The notes under the pieces: generated by a model
What the model was told of the DNA's origin: nothing
The model's input: only the letters and a program-made list of their open reading frames with translations
The model's database searches: none
In this document: one piece after another, positions 43,141-52,906 of the stretch
Layout: every line of letters begins with the position of its first letter
Position numbering within the stretch: the first letter of the stretch is position 1
Translations under genes and position numbers: made by a program
Source of the DNA: Gammaproteobacteria bacterium
GTDB lineage: Bacteria > Pseudomonadota > Gammaproteobacteria > DSM-16500
Assembly: GCA_021324335.1 (NCBI GenBank)
Contig: JAJPJH010000028.1
Location: forward strand, 19,535 to 83,534
Direction of reading: 5' to 3'
Length of the DNA: 64,000 bases

Positions 43141-44244
43141 ATGAATACTAACTCCAAATTAATCCGATTATTGATAGCGCTGATTATTGTGTTCTACCAT
43201 AGCTATCCTTTAACTGATAATTCGAGTACGGCTACCTCGACTATTCCAGCTTGGCTCATTGGCCTTATTGGCAAGATGCGCGTTTACAGTTTCTTTTGTA
43301 TTTCGGGTTATTTCATCACCAGAAGCTTCCATACCGCCGGTAGCTTAAAAGTATTCCTCTGGCATCGATTTCTTCGCATCTATCCCGCCTTATGGGTAGC
43401 TGTCATTGTATCCGCTTTTTTTGGGTATTTAGGGCAAGATGTCTATTCTTTTAAGGATTTCTTCCTGCATCCGATGACAATAGATTATTTATCCACTAAT
43501 TTTATACTAAACGATGTAAGATATATTTTACCTGACTCTTTTCCACATAACCCCTGGAAAAGTTCAATCAATGGATCTCTCTGGACTTTACCATTAGAAA
43601 TCAGAATGTATTTATTAGTCGCGTTGTGTGGAGTAATAGGTATCCTTGAAAAGAAAAATTATTATAATGTGTTTGTACTCGCCCTATTACTTTTGGGCTT
43701 TGATTATCACTATCCCATCTTTGCTGGATTAGATCCTAACTCAACAAAGGTATGCGCTTTCTTTATCGCAGGCGGCTTTTGGTTTTTAAATGACATCAAA
43801 TATGATTACAGACTGTTTATTATCGCTGCATTCGTGAGCTTTTTAGCATTAAGAGAGGAGCTTCCCTTCGTCTTTTTACTTTTCTCCTGGACATATTGTT
43901 TAATGTATATCATTTATGTCCCCAATTTATTGAAAAAATATTTTAATAAAATAGGCGATTATTCTTACGGCATATATCTCTACTCCTACCCCATCCAGCA
44001 ATATACCGTCTACTATTTTTTAACGAAATATCATTACACCCTCAATCATACTCAATTATTCGCTATTTCCGTTATATTTACCGGCATTTTTGCATTTTTT
44101 AGCTGGCATATTATTGAAAAATCATGTTCAAAATACAAAAAACTGTTAAATTACGACTATGAGTTTAAAAATATTTTACCGTACTCCTTTAAGCAGTTTT
44201 TTAGAAAATTACCTTTTGCTAGTTCATTCCAAATAAATTTATGA
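43141..44244 (+). CDS. Acyltransferase 3 family membrane O-acyltransferase
   Basis: Adds acyl (often acetyl) groups to surface glycans. The 367-aa product has about ten membrane helices with the family motifs: FYHSYP near the start (catalytic His), FFCISGYFITRSF, RFLRIYPALW and SINGSLWTLPLEIRMYL (about 141-157). Its last 88 bp overlap the convergent gene, which is long for two real genes but both frames show clear family features. It probably modifies the O-antigen-like chain made by this locus. Confidence 0.92.
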   Translation: MNTNSKLIRLLIALIIVFYHSYPLTDNSSTATSTIPAWLIGLIGKMRVYSFFCISGYFITRSFHTAGSLKVFLWHRFLRIYPALWVAVIVSAFFGYLGQDVYSFKDFFLHPMTIDYLSTNFILNDVRYILPDSFPHNPWKSSINGSLWTLPLEIRMYLLVALCGVIGILEKKNYYNVFVLALLLLGFDYHYPIFAGLDPNSTKVCAFFIAGGFWFLNDIKYDYRLFIIAAFVSFLALREELPFVFLLFSWTYCLMYIIYVPNLLKKYFNKIGDYSYGIYLYSYPIQQYTVYYFLTKYHYTLNHTQLFAISVIFTGIFAFFSWHIIEKSCSKYKKLLNYDYEFKNILPYSFKQFFRKLPFASSFQINL

Positions 44245-45365
44245 AATAGATTAACTTGCCATTCATCAGGATCTAATAGCCTAAATGAAATATAGTCCAT
44301 ATCAAATAGAAATCTAAAAGACATAAAATAATTAAAAACAAGAAAATTTAATACCAATTTTTTAAATTCTTTTTCCGAAAATTCTGGAAACTTTTCCCCC
44401 ATATAGATAATCTTATATGGACAATCACCAAATAACTCTACTTTCTTATCAAATAGCAATGCTTCCATAATCGTCCCTGAATTAACTGAAGCAATTTTTT
44501 GACAATTTAAAATAAATTCAATGGAAGTAGGACTACGATCCAATTCTCCATAAACACTATAATCTATTGAACTTCCTGGATGCTTGCGTATTAAAATAGA
44601 ATTTGATTTTTTCTTGATTTCATTAATCAGTTTTACATTATCAAAACCATTAGAATAAGCAATCACATTCGAATCATTTTCAACTTGTAATGCCAACCCA
44701 TACTCATAACGAGGAGTTATTTTTTTCACTGTTCCAAGCTTATCAGCAAACTTAGCTAGAATAGCTTCTCGAGAACTTAGTTCAATAAATCCTCGTTTAT
44801 ATTGGTCCACAAAACGAACAAACCTAGTCACTGCGGAAGTATGACCATTTACGCCTGAAAAATCAAAACAACCCGTTGGTAAAAAATTAGAGGATCGAAG
44901 GGGCCCTAACTCATTGTAAATAACCCTTATCCCTAATGCATCGCAAGCATATTGCAAGCTAGGGCAATTTGACCACGACATGACTGCATCAATTTTAGTT
45001 ATACTGGAGATTATTTTTAATTTTTCGTAAATCAATGCCTGTAACTTGGGAATAGGGAAACTTAAATAATTTCGAAAAAAAGTGAGATCATGATTTGTTT
45101 CCGCATAAATTTCTGAGAGTCTTGCTTGTGGTAACAAATGATTTCCATATTGATTGATTTTCGAATGCGTCTCTTTTGTCACAAATTCATTCTGCATCTC
45201 CCATCGCCCCTTCTCCTCAAAGTACTCTAAAGGCTGTAAATAGGAATGATCCAGAATAAAGCAAACCTGATCTGGTTTAAGTTTGCTTAGCTGATGATAA
45301 TATACCCACAAAAAGGGAGCATCCGCCCCTCGCAGTGGGAAGGGATATAAAAAAGAAACTAGCAC
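44157..45365 (-). CDS. Capsule-type glycosyltransferase-like protein
   Basis: The 402-aa product resembles KpsC/KpsS/WbbB-type (Capsule_synth) enzymes: ILIRKHPGSSIDYSVYGELD (about 254-273) and the motif CQKIASVNSGTIMEALLFDK (about 288-307) followed by KVELFGDCPY match the nucleotide-binding half of that group (H-P-G and S-x-N-S-G-x-EAL). This suggests a Kdo or similar transferase, at moderate confidence. It is the only minus-strand gene among plus-strand glycan genes from 35 to 62 kb and overlaps the acyltransferase by 88 bp at the 3' ends. Confidence 0.62.
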   Translation of the reverse strand: MLVSFLYPFPLRGADAPFLWVYYHQLSKLKPDQVCFILDHSYLQPLEYFEEKGRWEMQNEFVTKETHSKINQYGNHLLPQARLSEIYAETNHDLTFFRNYLSFPIPKLQALIYEKLKIISSITKIDAVMSWSNCPSLQYACDALGIRVIYNELGPLRSSNFLPTGCFDFSGVNGHTSAVTRFVRFVDQYKRGFIELSSREAILAKFADKLGTVKKITPRYEYGLALQVENDSNVIAYSNGFDNVKLINEIKKKSNSILIRKHPGSSIDYSVYGELDRSPTSIEFILNCQKIASVNSGTIMEALLFDKKVELFGDCPYKIIYMGEKFPEFSEKEFKKLVLNFLVFNYFMSFRFLFDMDYISFRLLDPDEWQVNLFHKFIWNELAKGNFLKNCLKEYGKIFLNS

Positions 45366-45462
45366 AATATTTCTCCTCGTTTAAGAGCAGCCCCTCGCTT
45401 ATAATTTGAAAAATATTTCTGCTCCTAGAGGGGAGTTTAAGGGCTGTTCATATAATTAACTA

Positions 45463-45480
45463 CCCGTAGCTGAACACGGT
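45463..45480. repeat. Degenerate copy of the 18-bp dyad
   Basis: CCCGTA-GCTGAA-CACGGT keeps the 6-6-6 geometry and pairs CCGT with ACGG, but the centre is not AT-rich. It lies 102 bp before the GTG start of the 12-kb heptose/rhamnose operon, in a divergent promoter region. Confidence 0.35.
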
Positions 45481-45581
45481 GGCAAATTATATCTAAAAGA
45501 GATAAAATCGGCCACTTTGTGAGCATAGGTCATAAAAACTAAAAGATTCGAATATTTTTTGAACAATACGAGGATAGAGCT

Positions 45582-47777
45582 GTGTTTAAAATCTGCCATT
45601 TAAGCAAAATAGCCATCAGAAAAGTGGTAAAATGCTTCTATAAAAAAGCACCTTTCCCCCAATCCCTCAAAATAAAGGTAAAAGAATTCGTTTTTCGCCA
45701 TTTTACCTTTTTAGTTCGCAATACCCGCGCTTATAATAGTTGGCTTAATACCCGTACAGAAACAGCCTTCCCTCTTCAGCAAGAGGATCTTAACGAACTT
45801 ATTAGTGAAGCGAATGAAGCCGTGGATCTCACCTCAGAAATCTATTTTCCCCTCGTCACTCCGACCGTATCCGTTATCATTCCTGTCTATAATAAATTGG
45901 ATTACACCATAAGATGCCTAAAATCCCTTTGCAACCAGCAAAGCCGCTACACCTTTGAAGTCATTGTGGTGGACGATTGCTCCACGGATTCAACCGAGCA
46001 CACGCTCTCATCCATCCCTAATCTTGTGTACTTACGTAATGAAATAAATAGCGGATTTATTTACTCCTGCAATAAAGGTGCAAAACATAGCCGCGGAGAA
46101 TTTTTATTATTTTTGAATAATGATACCGTGGTTTTACCAGGCTGGCTCGATGAACTGGTGCAAACATTCAGTGATCAAGATAAGGTGGGACTAGTAGGCT
46201 CTAAATTGCTATATCCAGATGGCCAACTACAGGAAGCTGGGGGCATCATTTGGCGTGATGCAACCGGTTGGAATTATGGAAGATTAAGCGACCCGAATCG
46301 ACCTGAATATTGTTATCTCCGTGAAGTCGATTATTGCTCAGGCGCTTCCATCATGGTGCCGGCCAAAATTTTTTGGCAAGTAGGTGGTTTTGACAGCCGA
46401 TATGTCCCTGCGTATTTTGAAGATTCTGACCTTGCTTTCGGTATTCGCGCATTAGGTTATAAAGTATTATACCAGCCCTTATCCCAGCTCATTCATTATG
46501 AAGGAATCACCTCTGGAACCGATTTGACGAGCGGTACTAAGCGCTATCAAGAAATTAATCGGCCTAAGTTTTATGAAAAATGGCAAAACGCCTTAAGTGC
46601 CAAGTCAGCTTGCGGTGATGTTCCGCTTTTATTAGCTCGTGAACAACAAGTTAAACATCGCATTTTAATGATTGATTATCGTTTCCCTACCCCGGATAAA
46701 GATGCTGGATCTGTCACAGCGTATTTTTTCCTCCGATTATTCCAATCGTTAGGTTATAAAGTAACCTTCTATCCAAATGATCGCGCTTATATGGGAAGTT
46801 ATACCCAGAACTTACAACGTCTCGGCGTGGAATGTTTATATAAGCCCTATACGACTTCACTAACAGATTATCTAAAAGAAAATGGCAACTTCTTTGATGT
46901 CATATTTGTTTCACGCGGAGAAATTGCCAGCAAATATATTTGCAGTATTAAAGAACATTGCCAACGCGCCAAAATTCTCTTCGATGTAACAGATTTGCAT
47001 TTTGTTCGTGAATCTAGGCAAGCAGAAATTGAGAATGATCCTTATTTAAAAAAGCGCGCTTTAAAATTAAAGCAGCAAGAATTCAATATCATTCAACAAA
47101 GCCATTACACAATTGTTCATGGGCATTATGAGAAACAATTACTAGAAACCGAACTCCCCCAAGCTAAAGTAATGAACATCCCTTTCTTTTCTAAAATTTA
47201 TGGCCGAACAACTAAATTTTCCCACAGAAAAGACATTTGTTTTCTTGGCGGTTTCTTGCATTCTCCTAATGTGGATGCAGTGAAATATTTTGTTAAAAAC
47301 ATTTGGTCATTGGTTCAAAGCATGCTACCTGATGTTTGTTTTTATATTGTTGGTAGTCATCCTCCTGAAGAAATACGTGAACTTGCTAATGAAAATATTA
47401 TTGTGACAGGCCACGTTCCCTGTTTAGAAGAATACTTTAATCGTTGTCGGGTTTCCATTGCCCCCCTACGTTATGGCGCTGGTGTAAAAGGTAAAATAGT
47501 GTCCAGTCTAAGTTATGGCGTTCCCTGTGTAGCAAGCTCTGTTGCTGCTGAAGGAATGGGTTTATCCCATGAACAAAATGTCATGATTGCGGATGACACA
47601 ACTACATTCGCAGAGGCCATTGTTAAATTATATACCGATGAGTTATTATGGCAGCGCTTATCGGATGGCGGCTTAAAAATTATAGAAGAAGAATATTCCC
47701 TAGAGACAGGGAAAAATCGAATTATTCAAATCTTAAAAGAACTCTCGCTGCCTTATCTCAATAAAGAGGAACAATAA
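45582..47777 (+). CDS. Two-domain glycosyltransferase, GT2 + GT4
   Basis: A 731-aa fusion. Residues about 92-325 are a GT-A domain: VSVIIPVYNKLDYTIRCLKS, VIVVDDCSTDSTEHTL, LLFLNNDTVVLPGWLDEL (DxD-like NND) and the FEDSDLAFGIRALGYKV motif of rhamnosyl/galactosyl transferases. Residues about 360-725 are a GT-B domain (RILMIDYRFPTPDKDAGS; APLRYGAGVKGKIVSSLSYG). Two linked sugars may be added by one protein. Start is GTG 45582 with AGGA upstream. It heads the 12-kb operon. Confidence 0.92.
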   Translation: MFKICHLSKIAIRKVVKCFYKKAPFPQSLKIKVKEFVFRHFTFLVRNTRAYNSWLNTRTETAFPLQQEDLNELISEANEAVDLTSEIYFPLVTPTVSVIIPVYNKLDYTIRCLKSLCNQQSRYTFEVIVVDDCSTDSTEHTLSSIPNLVYLRNEINSGFIYSCNKGAKHSRGEFLLFLNNDTVVLPGWLDELVQTFSDQDKVGLVGSKLLYPDGQLQEAGGIIWRDATGWNYGRLSDPNRPEYCYLREVDYCSGASIMVPAKIFWQVGGFDSRYVPAYFEDSDLAFGIRALGYKVLYQPLSQLIHYEGITSGTDLTSGTKRYQEINRPKFYEKWQNALSAKSACGDVPLLLAREQQVKHRILMIDYRFPTPDKDAGSVTAYFFLRLFQSLGYKVTFYPNDRAYMGSYTQNLQRLGVECLYKPYTTSLTDYLKENGNFFDVIFVSRGEIASKYICSIKEHCQRAKILFDVTDLHFVRESRQAEIENDPYLKKRALKLKQQEFNIIQQSHYTIVHGHYEKQLLETELPQAKVMNIPFFSKIYGRTTKFSHRKDICFLGGFLHSPNVDAVKYFVKNIWSLVQSMLPDVCFYIVGSHPPEEIRELANENIIVTGHVPCLEEYFNRCRVSIAPLRYGAGVKGKIVSSLSYGVPCVASSVAAEGMGLSHEQNVMIADDTTTFAEAIVKLYTDELLWQRLSDGGLKIIEEEYSLETGKNRIIQILKELSLPYLNKEEQ

Positions 47778-47779
47778 AA

Positions 47780-48868
47780 ATGAACAAACCTCAAGGCATT
47801 GTTATCACCCGCACCCCCTTCCGAATTAGTTTTTTTGGCGGCGGCAGCGATCTTCCTCATTTTTTCAATCAACACCGAGGTGCTGTCATTGGAGCAGCCA
47901 TTGATAAATATGTCTATGTAACTTTAAATTCACTAGACCGGTTTTTTGAGAAACGAATACGCTTATCGTATTCAAAACTAGAAAATGTTAGTGAGCCCGA
48001 AGAATTAGAACATTCCATTGTCCGCAGCATTCTGCAATCCCATCCTTGTATTGATAAAGACAGTTTTCTTGATATTCATACCTTCGCAGATCTACCCGCA
48101 TCCAGTGGAGTTGGATCCTCTTCTTCTTTCACGGTAGGAATGCTCAACGCCCTTTACGCCTTACATGGTGCTTATCGAACACCTGAATTTTTAGCAAAAG
48201 AAGCCATTCAGATTGAACGAGAAAAATTACAACAAGCTGGCGGTTGGCAGGATCAGGTTTTCGCGGCATTTGGCGGATTTAATAAAATTGTTTTTGCTAA
48301 TAATAATTTTACTGTCGAACCCATTTGCCTCAGCATGGAAAAGAAACAAGCGATAGAAGCAGCTTGCATGATGTTTTTTATTGGCGGTCTTCGTTCTTCA
48401 GCAGAAGTCCAACAGCGAGCTTTCGGGACACCTGCCAAAGAGCAAAATAAACGTTTAGAAACCTTATGCCAACAGGTAGAGGAAGCTTTTCACATCTTAG
48501 CTTCAACTTCTTACCGTACGGATGAGATGATTCATCACTTGGGTAAACTCCTTCACCAAGCTTGGGAAATCAAACGGAGTTTATCTTCTCACATTAGTAA
48601 TTCCCACATTGACGTCCTTTATAACAAAGCACTCGAAGCAGGCGCATTGGGTGGAAAACTTTGCGGCGCTGGCGGAGGCGGTTTTCTGTTAATGATTGCA
48701 CCACCAGAAAAAAGAGCGAATATTGCTCATGCATTAGCTGATTACAAATTATTAGATATCCGATTTCAAGAAGAAGGCAGCAAGGTCATTTATAGTAAAT
48801 CCTGCGACCAACAGCCATTTATTCCCCCAATACTATCACCTGTCTTAACACGAGGAGCGGTAGCATGA
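47780..48868 (+). CDS. hddA: D-glycero-D-manno-heptose 7-phosphate kinase
   Basis: GHMP kinase of 362 aa in the GDP-heptose pathway, phosphorylating heptose 7-phosphate at C1. Visible: RTPFRISFFGGGSDLP (about 10-25), the ATP motif LPASSGVGSSSSFTVGML (about 108-125), and KLCGAGGGGFLLMI near the C-terminus. Closely matches HddA proteins. It lies 2 bp after the two-domain transferase and overlaps gmhA by 4 bp. Confidence 0.93.
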   Translation: MNKPQGIVITRTPFRISFFGGGSDLPHFFNQHRGAVIGAAIDKYVYVTLNSLDRFFEKRIRLSYSKLENVSEPEELEHSIVRSILQSHPCIDKDSFLDIHTFADLPASSGVGSSSSFTVGMLNALYALHGAYRTPEFLAKEAIQIEREKLQQAGGWQDQVFAAFGGFNKIVFANNNFTVEPICLSMEKKQAIEAACMMFFIGGLRSSAEVQQRAFGTPAKEQNKRLETLCQQVEEAFHILASTSYRTDEMIHHLGKLLHQAWEIKRSLSSHISNSHIDVLYNKALEAGALGGKLCGAGGGGFLLMIAPPEKRANIAHALADYKLLDIRFQEEGSKVIYSKSCDQQPFIPPILSPVLTRGAVA

Positions 48869-49449
48869 ATTTTTCACTTGCCTTACAACAGCATTTCGAG
48901 GTTTTCGAAAAATTACATCATCAACTCCCTGAAATAGAAACGGCTGCAGCTGTTGTAGTCAATGCCCTACAGAAAAAGGGCAAAGTACTTTTAATTGGGA
49001 ATGGCGGGAGCGCTGCTGATGCACAACATTTGGCTGCTGAATTCATCGGTCGTTTCAAACAAGAACGAGCTGCTATCCCTGCTATTGCCCTAACAACCGA
49101 TACCTCTGTGTTGACTTGTTTAAGCAATGATTATGATTACACTTATATATTTACACGCCAATTAGAAGCGTTATGCCGACCTGAAGATGTGGTGATTGCT
49201 ATTTCTACTTCGGGTAATAGCTTAAACGTCCTAAATGGGGTAAAAACGGCCAAAAACATGGGTGCTGTATGTATTGCTTTAACAGGTCAAAACGGGGGTA
49301 AACTCGAGGGACTGGCGGATTTTTGCATTAAAGCACCCTCACAGGATACCGCCCGAATTCAAGAAGCACATATTTTTATTGGACATGTTATTTGCGAATA
49401 CGTAGAGCACACGCTCTCAGCAACGGACCATCTTAAAAAAGGAGTTTAG
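48865..49449 (+). CDS. gmhA: Phosphoheptose isomerase (sedoheptulose 7-phosphate isomerase)
   Basis: Converts sedoheptulose 7-phosphate to D-glycero-D-manno-heptose 7-phosphate. The 194-aa SIS-domain protein has GNGGSAADAQHLAAEFIGRF (about 50-69), the NDYDYTYIFTRQ stretch, AISTSGNS and the metal-site residues in RIQEAHIFIGH. Full length. Together with hddA and hddC it supplies GDP-heptose. Confidence 0.95.
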   Translation: MNFSLALQQHFEVFEKLHHQLPEIETAAAVVVNALQKKGKVLLIGNGGSAADAQHLAAEFIGRFKQERAAIPAIALTTDTSVLTCLSNDYDYTYIFTRQLEALCRPEDVVIAISTSGNSLNVLNGVKTAKNMGAVCIALTGQNGGKLEGLADFCIKAPSQDTARIQEAHIFIGHVICEYVEHTLSATDHLKKGV

Positions 49450-49453
49450 TTAT

Positions 49454-50161
49454 ATGACCACCACTGCAGCCATCTTAGTAGGAGGCAAAGGAACCCGCCT
49501 AAAGCCAGTTATTCACGATCTGCCTAAACCTCTGGCACCAGTCGGAGGCGAACCCTTCCTCTATTTACTCTTACGTAGGCTAAAAGCAGCCGGCATTCAA
49601 AAAATCGTTTTATTGACTGGCTACATGCATGACAAAATTTATACTGCTTGTGGCAATGGTTCCCAATTTGATCTGGACATTGTTTACTCTCAAGAACTCC
49701 AGCCGCTAGGCACTGCAGGCGCTCTACGGCATGCTGCTCCTTATCTTGAAGATAGTGAGGATTTCTTATTATTGAACGGCGATACCTATCTCGATAGTTC
49801 TCTCGCACAATTTGCTCAGACCCCCTTAACAGATGGCATGATAGGAAGAGTAGGCGCCATCCATAGCCAAGAACATGATCGATATGGCTCTTTATGGATT
49901 AATGATAAGACACACGCTATTCTGGGTTTTTTCGAGAAAGGGCAGCAGAATACGGGTATTATTAATACAGGTGTTTATAAGCTTAATAAGCGCCTATTAC
50001 AGCTCATCACCGTTACCCAAACTTCCCTCGAATACGACCTTTTTCCTAGCCTAATCCGGGAAGGCCATGTGTTAACAGCATTTATTTTAGAGGGAAAATT
50101 CTACGACATTGGCACACCAGAGAGCTACTTCGCCTTTAACCCTGGTCAGCATGAAGAATAG
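49454..50161 (+). CDS. hddC: D-glycero-alpha-D-manno-heptose 1-phosphate guanylyltransferase
   Basis: Nucleotidyltransferase of 235 aa with GGKGTRLKPVIHDLPKPLAP (about 11-30) and the LLLNGDTYLD metal site. In gene order with hddA and gmhA it is best read as HddC, which makes GDP-D-glycero-alpha-D-manno-heptose. A generic sugar-1-phosphate nucleotidyltransferase is the alternative. The bisphosphatase GmhB needed between HddA and HddC is not in the window. Confidence 0.86.
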   Translation: MTTTAAILVGGKGTRLKPVIHDLPKPLAPVGGEPFLYLLLRRLKAAGIQKIVLLTGYMHDKIYTACGNGSQFDLDIVYSQELQPLGTAGALRHAAPYLEDSEDFLLLNGDTYLDSSLAQFAQTPLTDGMIGRVGAIHSQEHDRYGSLWINDKTHAILGFFEKGQQNTGIINTGVYKLNKRLLQLITVTQTSLEYDLFPSLIREGHVLTAFILEGKFYDIGTPESYFAFNPGQHEE

Positions 50162-50226
50162 TCTGATACAATCGCGGGTTGCCGAGGTAAACGCTAAGTT
50201 CAAAACTACCTGAGTGGGGAAAAACT

Positions 50227-51144
50227 ATGAAAAAGACAAAAGGCATCATCTTAGCGGGCGGGTCTGGTACCCGGCTGTATCCTATCACTAAGCATGTCAA
50301 CAAGCACCTTCTGCCTGTTTATGATAAGCCTATGATTTATTACCCCTTATCAACATTAATGATGGCTGGGATACGAGAAATCCTGCTAATTTCCACCCCG
50401 AATGACAAAAAAACCTATCAAGATTTATTAGGCGACGGCTCACATTTAGGCATACATATCAGCTATGCAGAGCAACCCCGTCCAGAAGGGCTAGCGCAAG
50501 CTCTCATTATCGGTGAGTCTTTTATTGGTCAAGACGACGTTTGCTTGATTTTAGGCGATAACATTTTTTACGGGCAAGACCTTATTCGCAAATTAGAAAG
50601 TGCTAAGCAAAAACTGCCTGGGGCTGTCGTATTCGCCTATTATGTGGATGAACCAGAACGCTATGGCGTCATTGCTTTTGATAAAAACAACCATGTCACC
50701 GACATCCTAGAAAAGCCCGCTCATCCTCCCTCCCATTACGCCGTTACCGGTCTTTATTTTTATGATCACCGTGCTGTTGAATATGCAAAAAGCTTAAAGC
50801 CCTCTGCACGAGGGGAACTCGAAATTACTGATCTCAACCGCACTTTCTTACAACAAGGCGAGCTTGCGGTTGAATTGTTAGGCCGAGGTTACGCATGGCT
50901 AGACACTGGCACCTGTCATTCACTAATGGAAGCTTCTCAATTTGTAGCATTACTTGAATCACGCCAAGGGTTAAAGATAGCTTGTCCAGAAGAAATCGCT
51001 TGGCGTAAAGGCTACATTTCAGGTGAGCAATTAACCCAATTGGCCGAACCATTAAAGAAAAGTGGTTACGGTCAATATTTATTAAATATGATCAAACATG
51101 CAATGGAAGAAACTTATTTAGGTACAATGGAATTAACATCATGA
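50227..51144 (+). CDS. rmlA: Glucose-1-phosphate thymidylyltransferase
   Basis: First step of dTDP-L-rhamnose synthesis. At 305 aa it is full length: [20 protein letters not shown] (about 9-28), [11 protein letters not shown], the [10 protein letters not shown] metal site and [19 protein letters not shown]. The longest gap inside the operon (65 bp) precedes it. It overlaps the following oxidoreductase by 4 bp. Confidence 0.96.
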   Translation: MKKTKGIILAGGSGTRLYPITKHVNKHLLPVYDKPMIYYPLSTLMMAGIREILLISTPNDKKTYQDLLGDGSHLGIHISYAEQPRPEGLAQALIIGESFIGQDDVCLILGDNIFYGQDLIRKLESAKQKLPGAVVFAYYVDEPERYGVIAFDKNNHVTDILEKPAHPPSHYAVTGLYFYDHRAVEYAKSLKPSARGELEITDLNRTFLQQGELAVELLGRGYAWLDTGTCHSLMEASQFVALLESRQGLKIACPEEIAWRKGYISGEQLTQLAEPLKKSGYGQYLLNMIKHAMEETYLGTMELTS

Positions 51145-52337
51145 CATCATCAACTGAATTTTTAATTGTAGGCGGCGGTATTGTGGCTCTCACGTTAGCA
51201 AAAGAATTAATTGCCCAAGGTGCAGATCGCATTGTGATTTTAGAGAAAGAAAATGAATTAGGCATGCATGCATCCGGTCGCAATAGTGGGGTGTTGCATG
51301 CTGGTATTTATTATCCACCTGAAACATTAAAAGCGCAGCTTTGTTTAAAAGGTAATTTAATGCTGCAAGCGTATTGTCGGGAGAAAAATTTACCCCTCGG
51401 CAATGTTGGAAAAGTGATTGTCACGCGTAATGAAAAAGAATTGCCCATGTTAGAAAATTTATATCATCGCGCTATACAAAATGGGGCAAAGGTCGATTTG
51501 ATTGATGAAGCTCAATTAGCAAAAATAGAACCCAATGCAAAGACCTGCCAAAAAGCACTTTATTCCCATTACACTGCTATTGTAAACAATCGAATGATTT
51601 TAGAATCCCTGCAGCAAGATTTAAAACAAACTGGCAAAGTAGACATTCAATTTAATACGGCCTTTATTAAACCGAAAGATAGTTATACGGCTGAAACAAC
51701 ACGTGGCGAAATTCGCTTTAAAAAACTGATCAATGCAGCAGGTGCTTATGCAGATAAAGTAGCCCATTCATTTGACACAGCAAAATCCTATTATCTCATC
51801 CCTTTCAAAGGAATTTATAAAAAATTAACAAAAGAACAATCTCATTTGGTGAATGGCAATATTTATCCTGTTCCCGATTTGCGTAATCCTTTCCTGGGAG
51901 TGCATTTTACTCGTAATTTACAAGGCGATGTCTATATTGGCCCCACCGCCATTCCAGCATTTGGCCGAGAAAATTATGGCAAATTACAAGGTATTGAACC
52001 GGAAGCAGCTAAAATTATTTCTCGCCAAATTGCCATGTTCTTCACGAATGCAAAATTCCGCAGTGTCGCATTAGAAGAACCTAAGAAATATCTCTTCTCT
52101 TATTTCTTTAATGATGCCAAGAAGCTAGTCAAAGAATTAAAAAAAGAATGGATTATTCCAACTGGTAAAGTTGGCATTAGGCCACAATTAATTGATATTA
52201 AGCAAAAAGAATTATTAATGGATTTTCTGGTACTCAAAGAAAATCATGTACTCCATATTTTAAATGCAATTTCACCTGCTTTCACTAGTTCAATGGCGTT
52301 TGCCAACTATGTGGTTAAACAATATTTAACAAATTAA
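51141..52337 (+). CDS. FAD oxidoreductase, L-2-hydroxyglutarate oxidase (LhgO)-like
   Basis: The 398-aa product has the FAD motif [17 protein letters not shown] (about 8-24) and [19 protein letters not shown] (about 42-60), hallmark of LhgO/YgaF; the C-terminal part carries the family's KVGIRPQL. LhgO oxidises L-2-hydroxyglutarate, but this gene sits inside the rhamnose operon with 4-bp coupling to rmlA, so it may act on a glycan-related acid instead. Family call is secure, substrate is not. Confidence 0.86.
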   Translation: MTSSTEFLIVGGGIVALTLAKELIAQGADRIVILEKENELGMHASGRNSGVLHAGIYYPPETLKAQLCLKGNLMLQAYCREKNLPLGNVGKVIVTRNEKELPMLENLYHRAIQNGAKVDLIDEAQLAKIEPNAKTCQKALYSHYTAIVNNRMILESLQQDLKQTGKVDIQFNTAFIKPKDSYTAETTRGEIRFKKLINAAGAYADKVAHSFDTAKSYYLIPFKGIYKKLTKEQSHLVNGNIYPVPDLRNPFLGVHFTRNLQGDVYIGPTAIPAFGRENYGKLQGIEPEAAKIISRQIAMFFTNAKFRSVALEEPKKYLFSYFFNDAKKLVKELKKEWIIPTGKVGIRPQLIDIKQKELLMDFLVLKENHVLHILNAISPAFTSSMAFANYVVKQYLTN

Positions 52338-52348
52338 ACGAGGAAGAT

Positions 52349-52897
52349 ATGCCATTTAAATTTACACCGCTTGCTATCCCTGATGTTATCTTAGTTGAAC
52401 CTACTTTGTTTGGCGATAGCCGCGGTTTTTTTGCAGAAACTTACAAAGCCTGCGATTTTAAAGCAAATGGTATTACACCAGATTTTGTGCAAGATAATCA
52501 TTCGAAATCAAAAGCAGGGGTATTAAGAGGATTACATTTTCAAAATAATCCAAAAGCACAAGGAAAATTAGTGCGCGTGGCATCAGGTAGCGTGTTTGAT
52601 GTCGCAGTCGATATTCGTAAGAATTCCCCGACTTATGGAAAATGGGTCAGCGCAATATTAAGTGGGGATAATCATCATATGCTATGGGTACCGCCAGGTT
52701 TTGCACATGGTGTATTAGTGTTAGAAGATGATACTCATTTATTATATAAAGTAAGTGAAGTTTATAGCCCAGCGCATGATCGTGCGATACGCTGGGATGA
52801 TCCAGCCATTGGAATTAACTGGCCTATTGAGAATCCAGAACTTTCTGATAAAGATCGTAATGCTCCATTTTTAAATGATATTGATGCCAACTTTTGA
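52349..52897 (+). CDS. rmlC: dTDP-4-dehydrorhamnose 3,5-epimerase
   Basis: Third step of dTDP-L-rhamnose synthesis. The 182-aa cupin shows DSRGFFAETY, the catalytic His region QDNHSKSKAGVLRGLHFQ (about 50-67), DVAVDIRKNSPTYGKW and WVPPGFAHGVLVLED. Full length. GAGG precedes the ATG; 11 bp after the LhgO-like gene. Confidence 0.96.
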   Translation: MPFKFTPLAIPDVILVEPTLFGDSRGFFAETYKACDFKANGITPDFVQDNHSKSKAGVLRGLHFQNNPKAQGKLVRVASGSVFDVAVDIRKNSPTYGKWVSAILSGDNHHMLWVPPGFAHGVLVLEDDTHLLYKVSEVYSPAHDRAIRWDDPAIGINWPIENPELSDKDRNAPFLNDIDANF

Positions 52898-52906
52898 GGT
52901 GAATAT

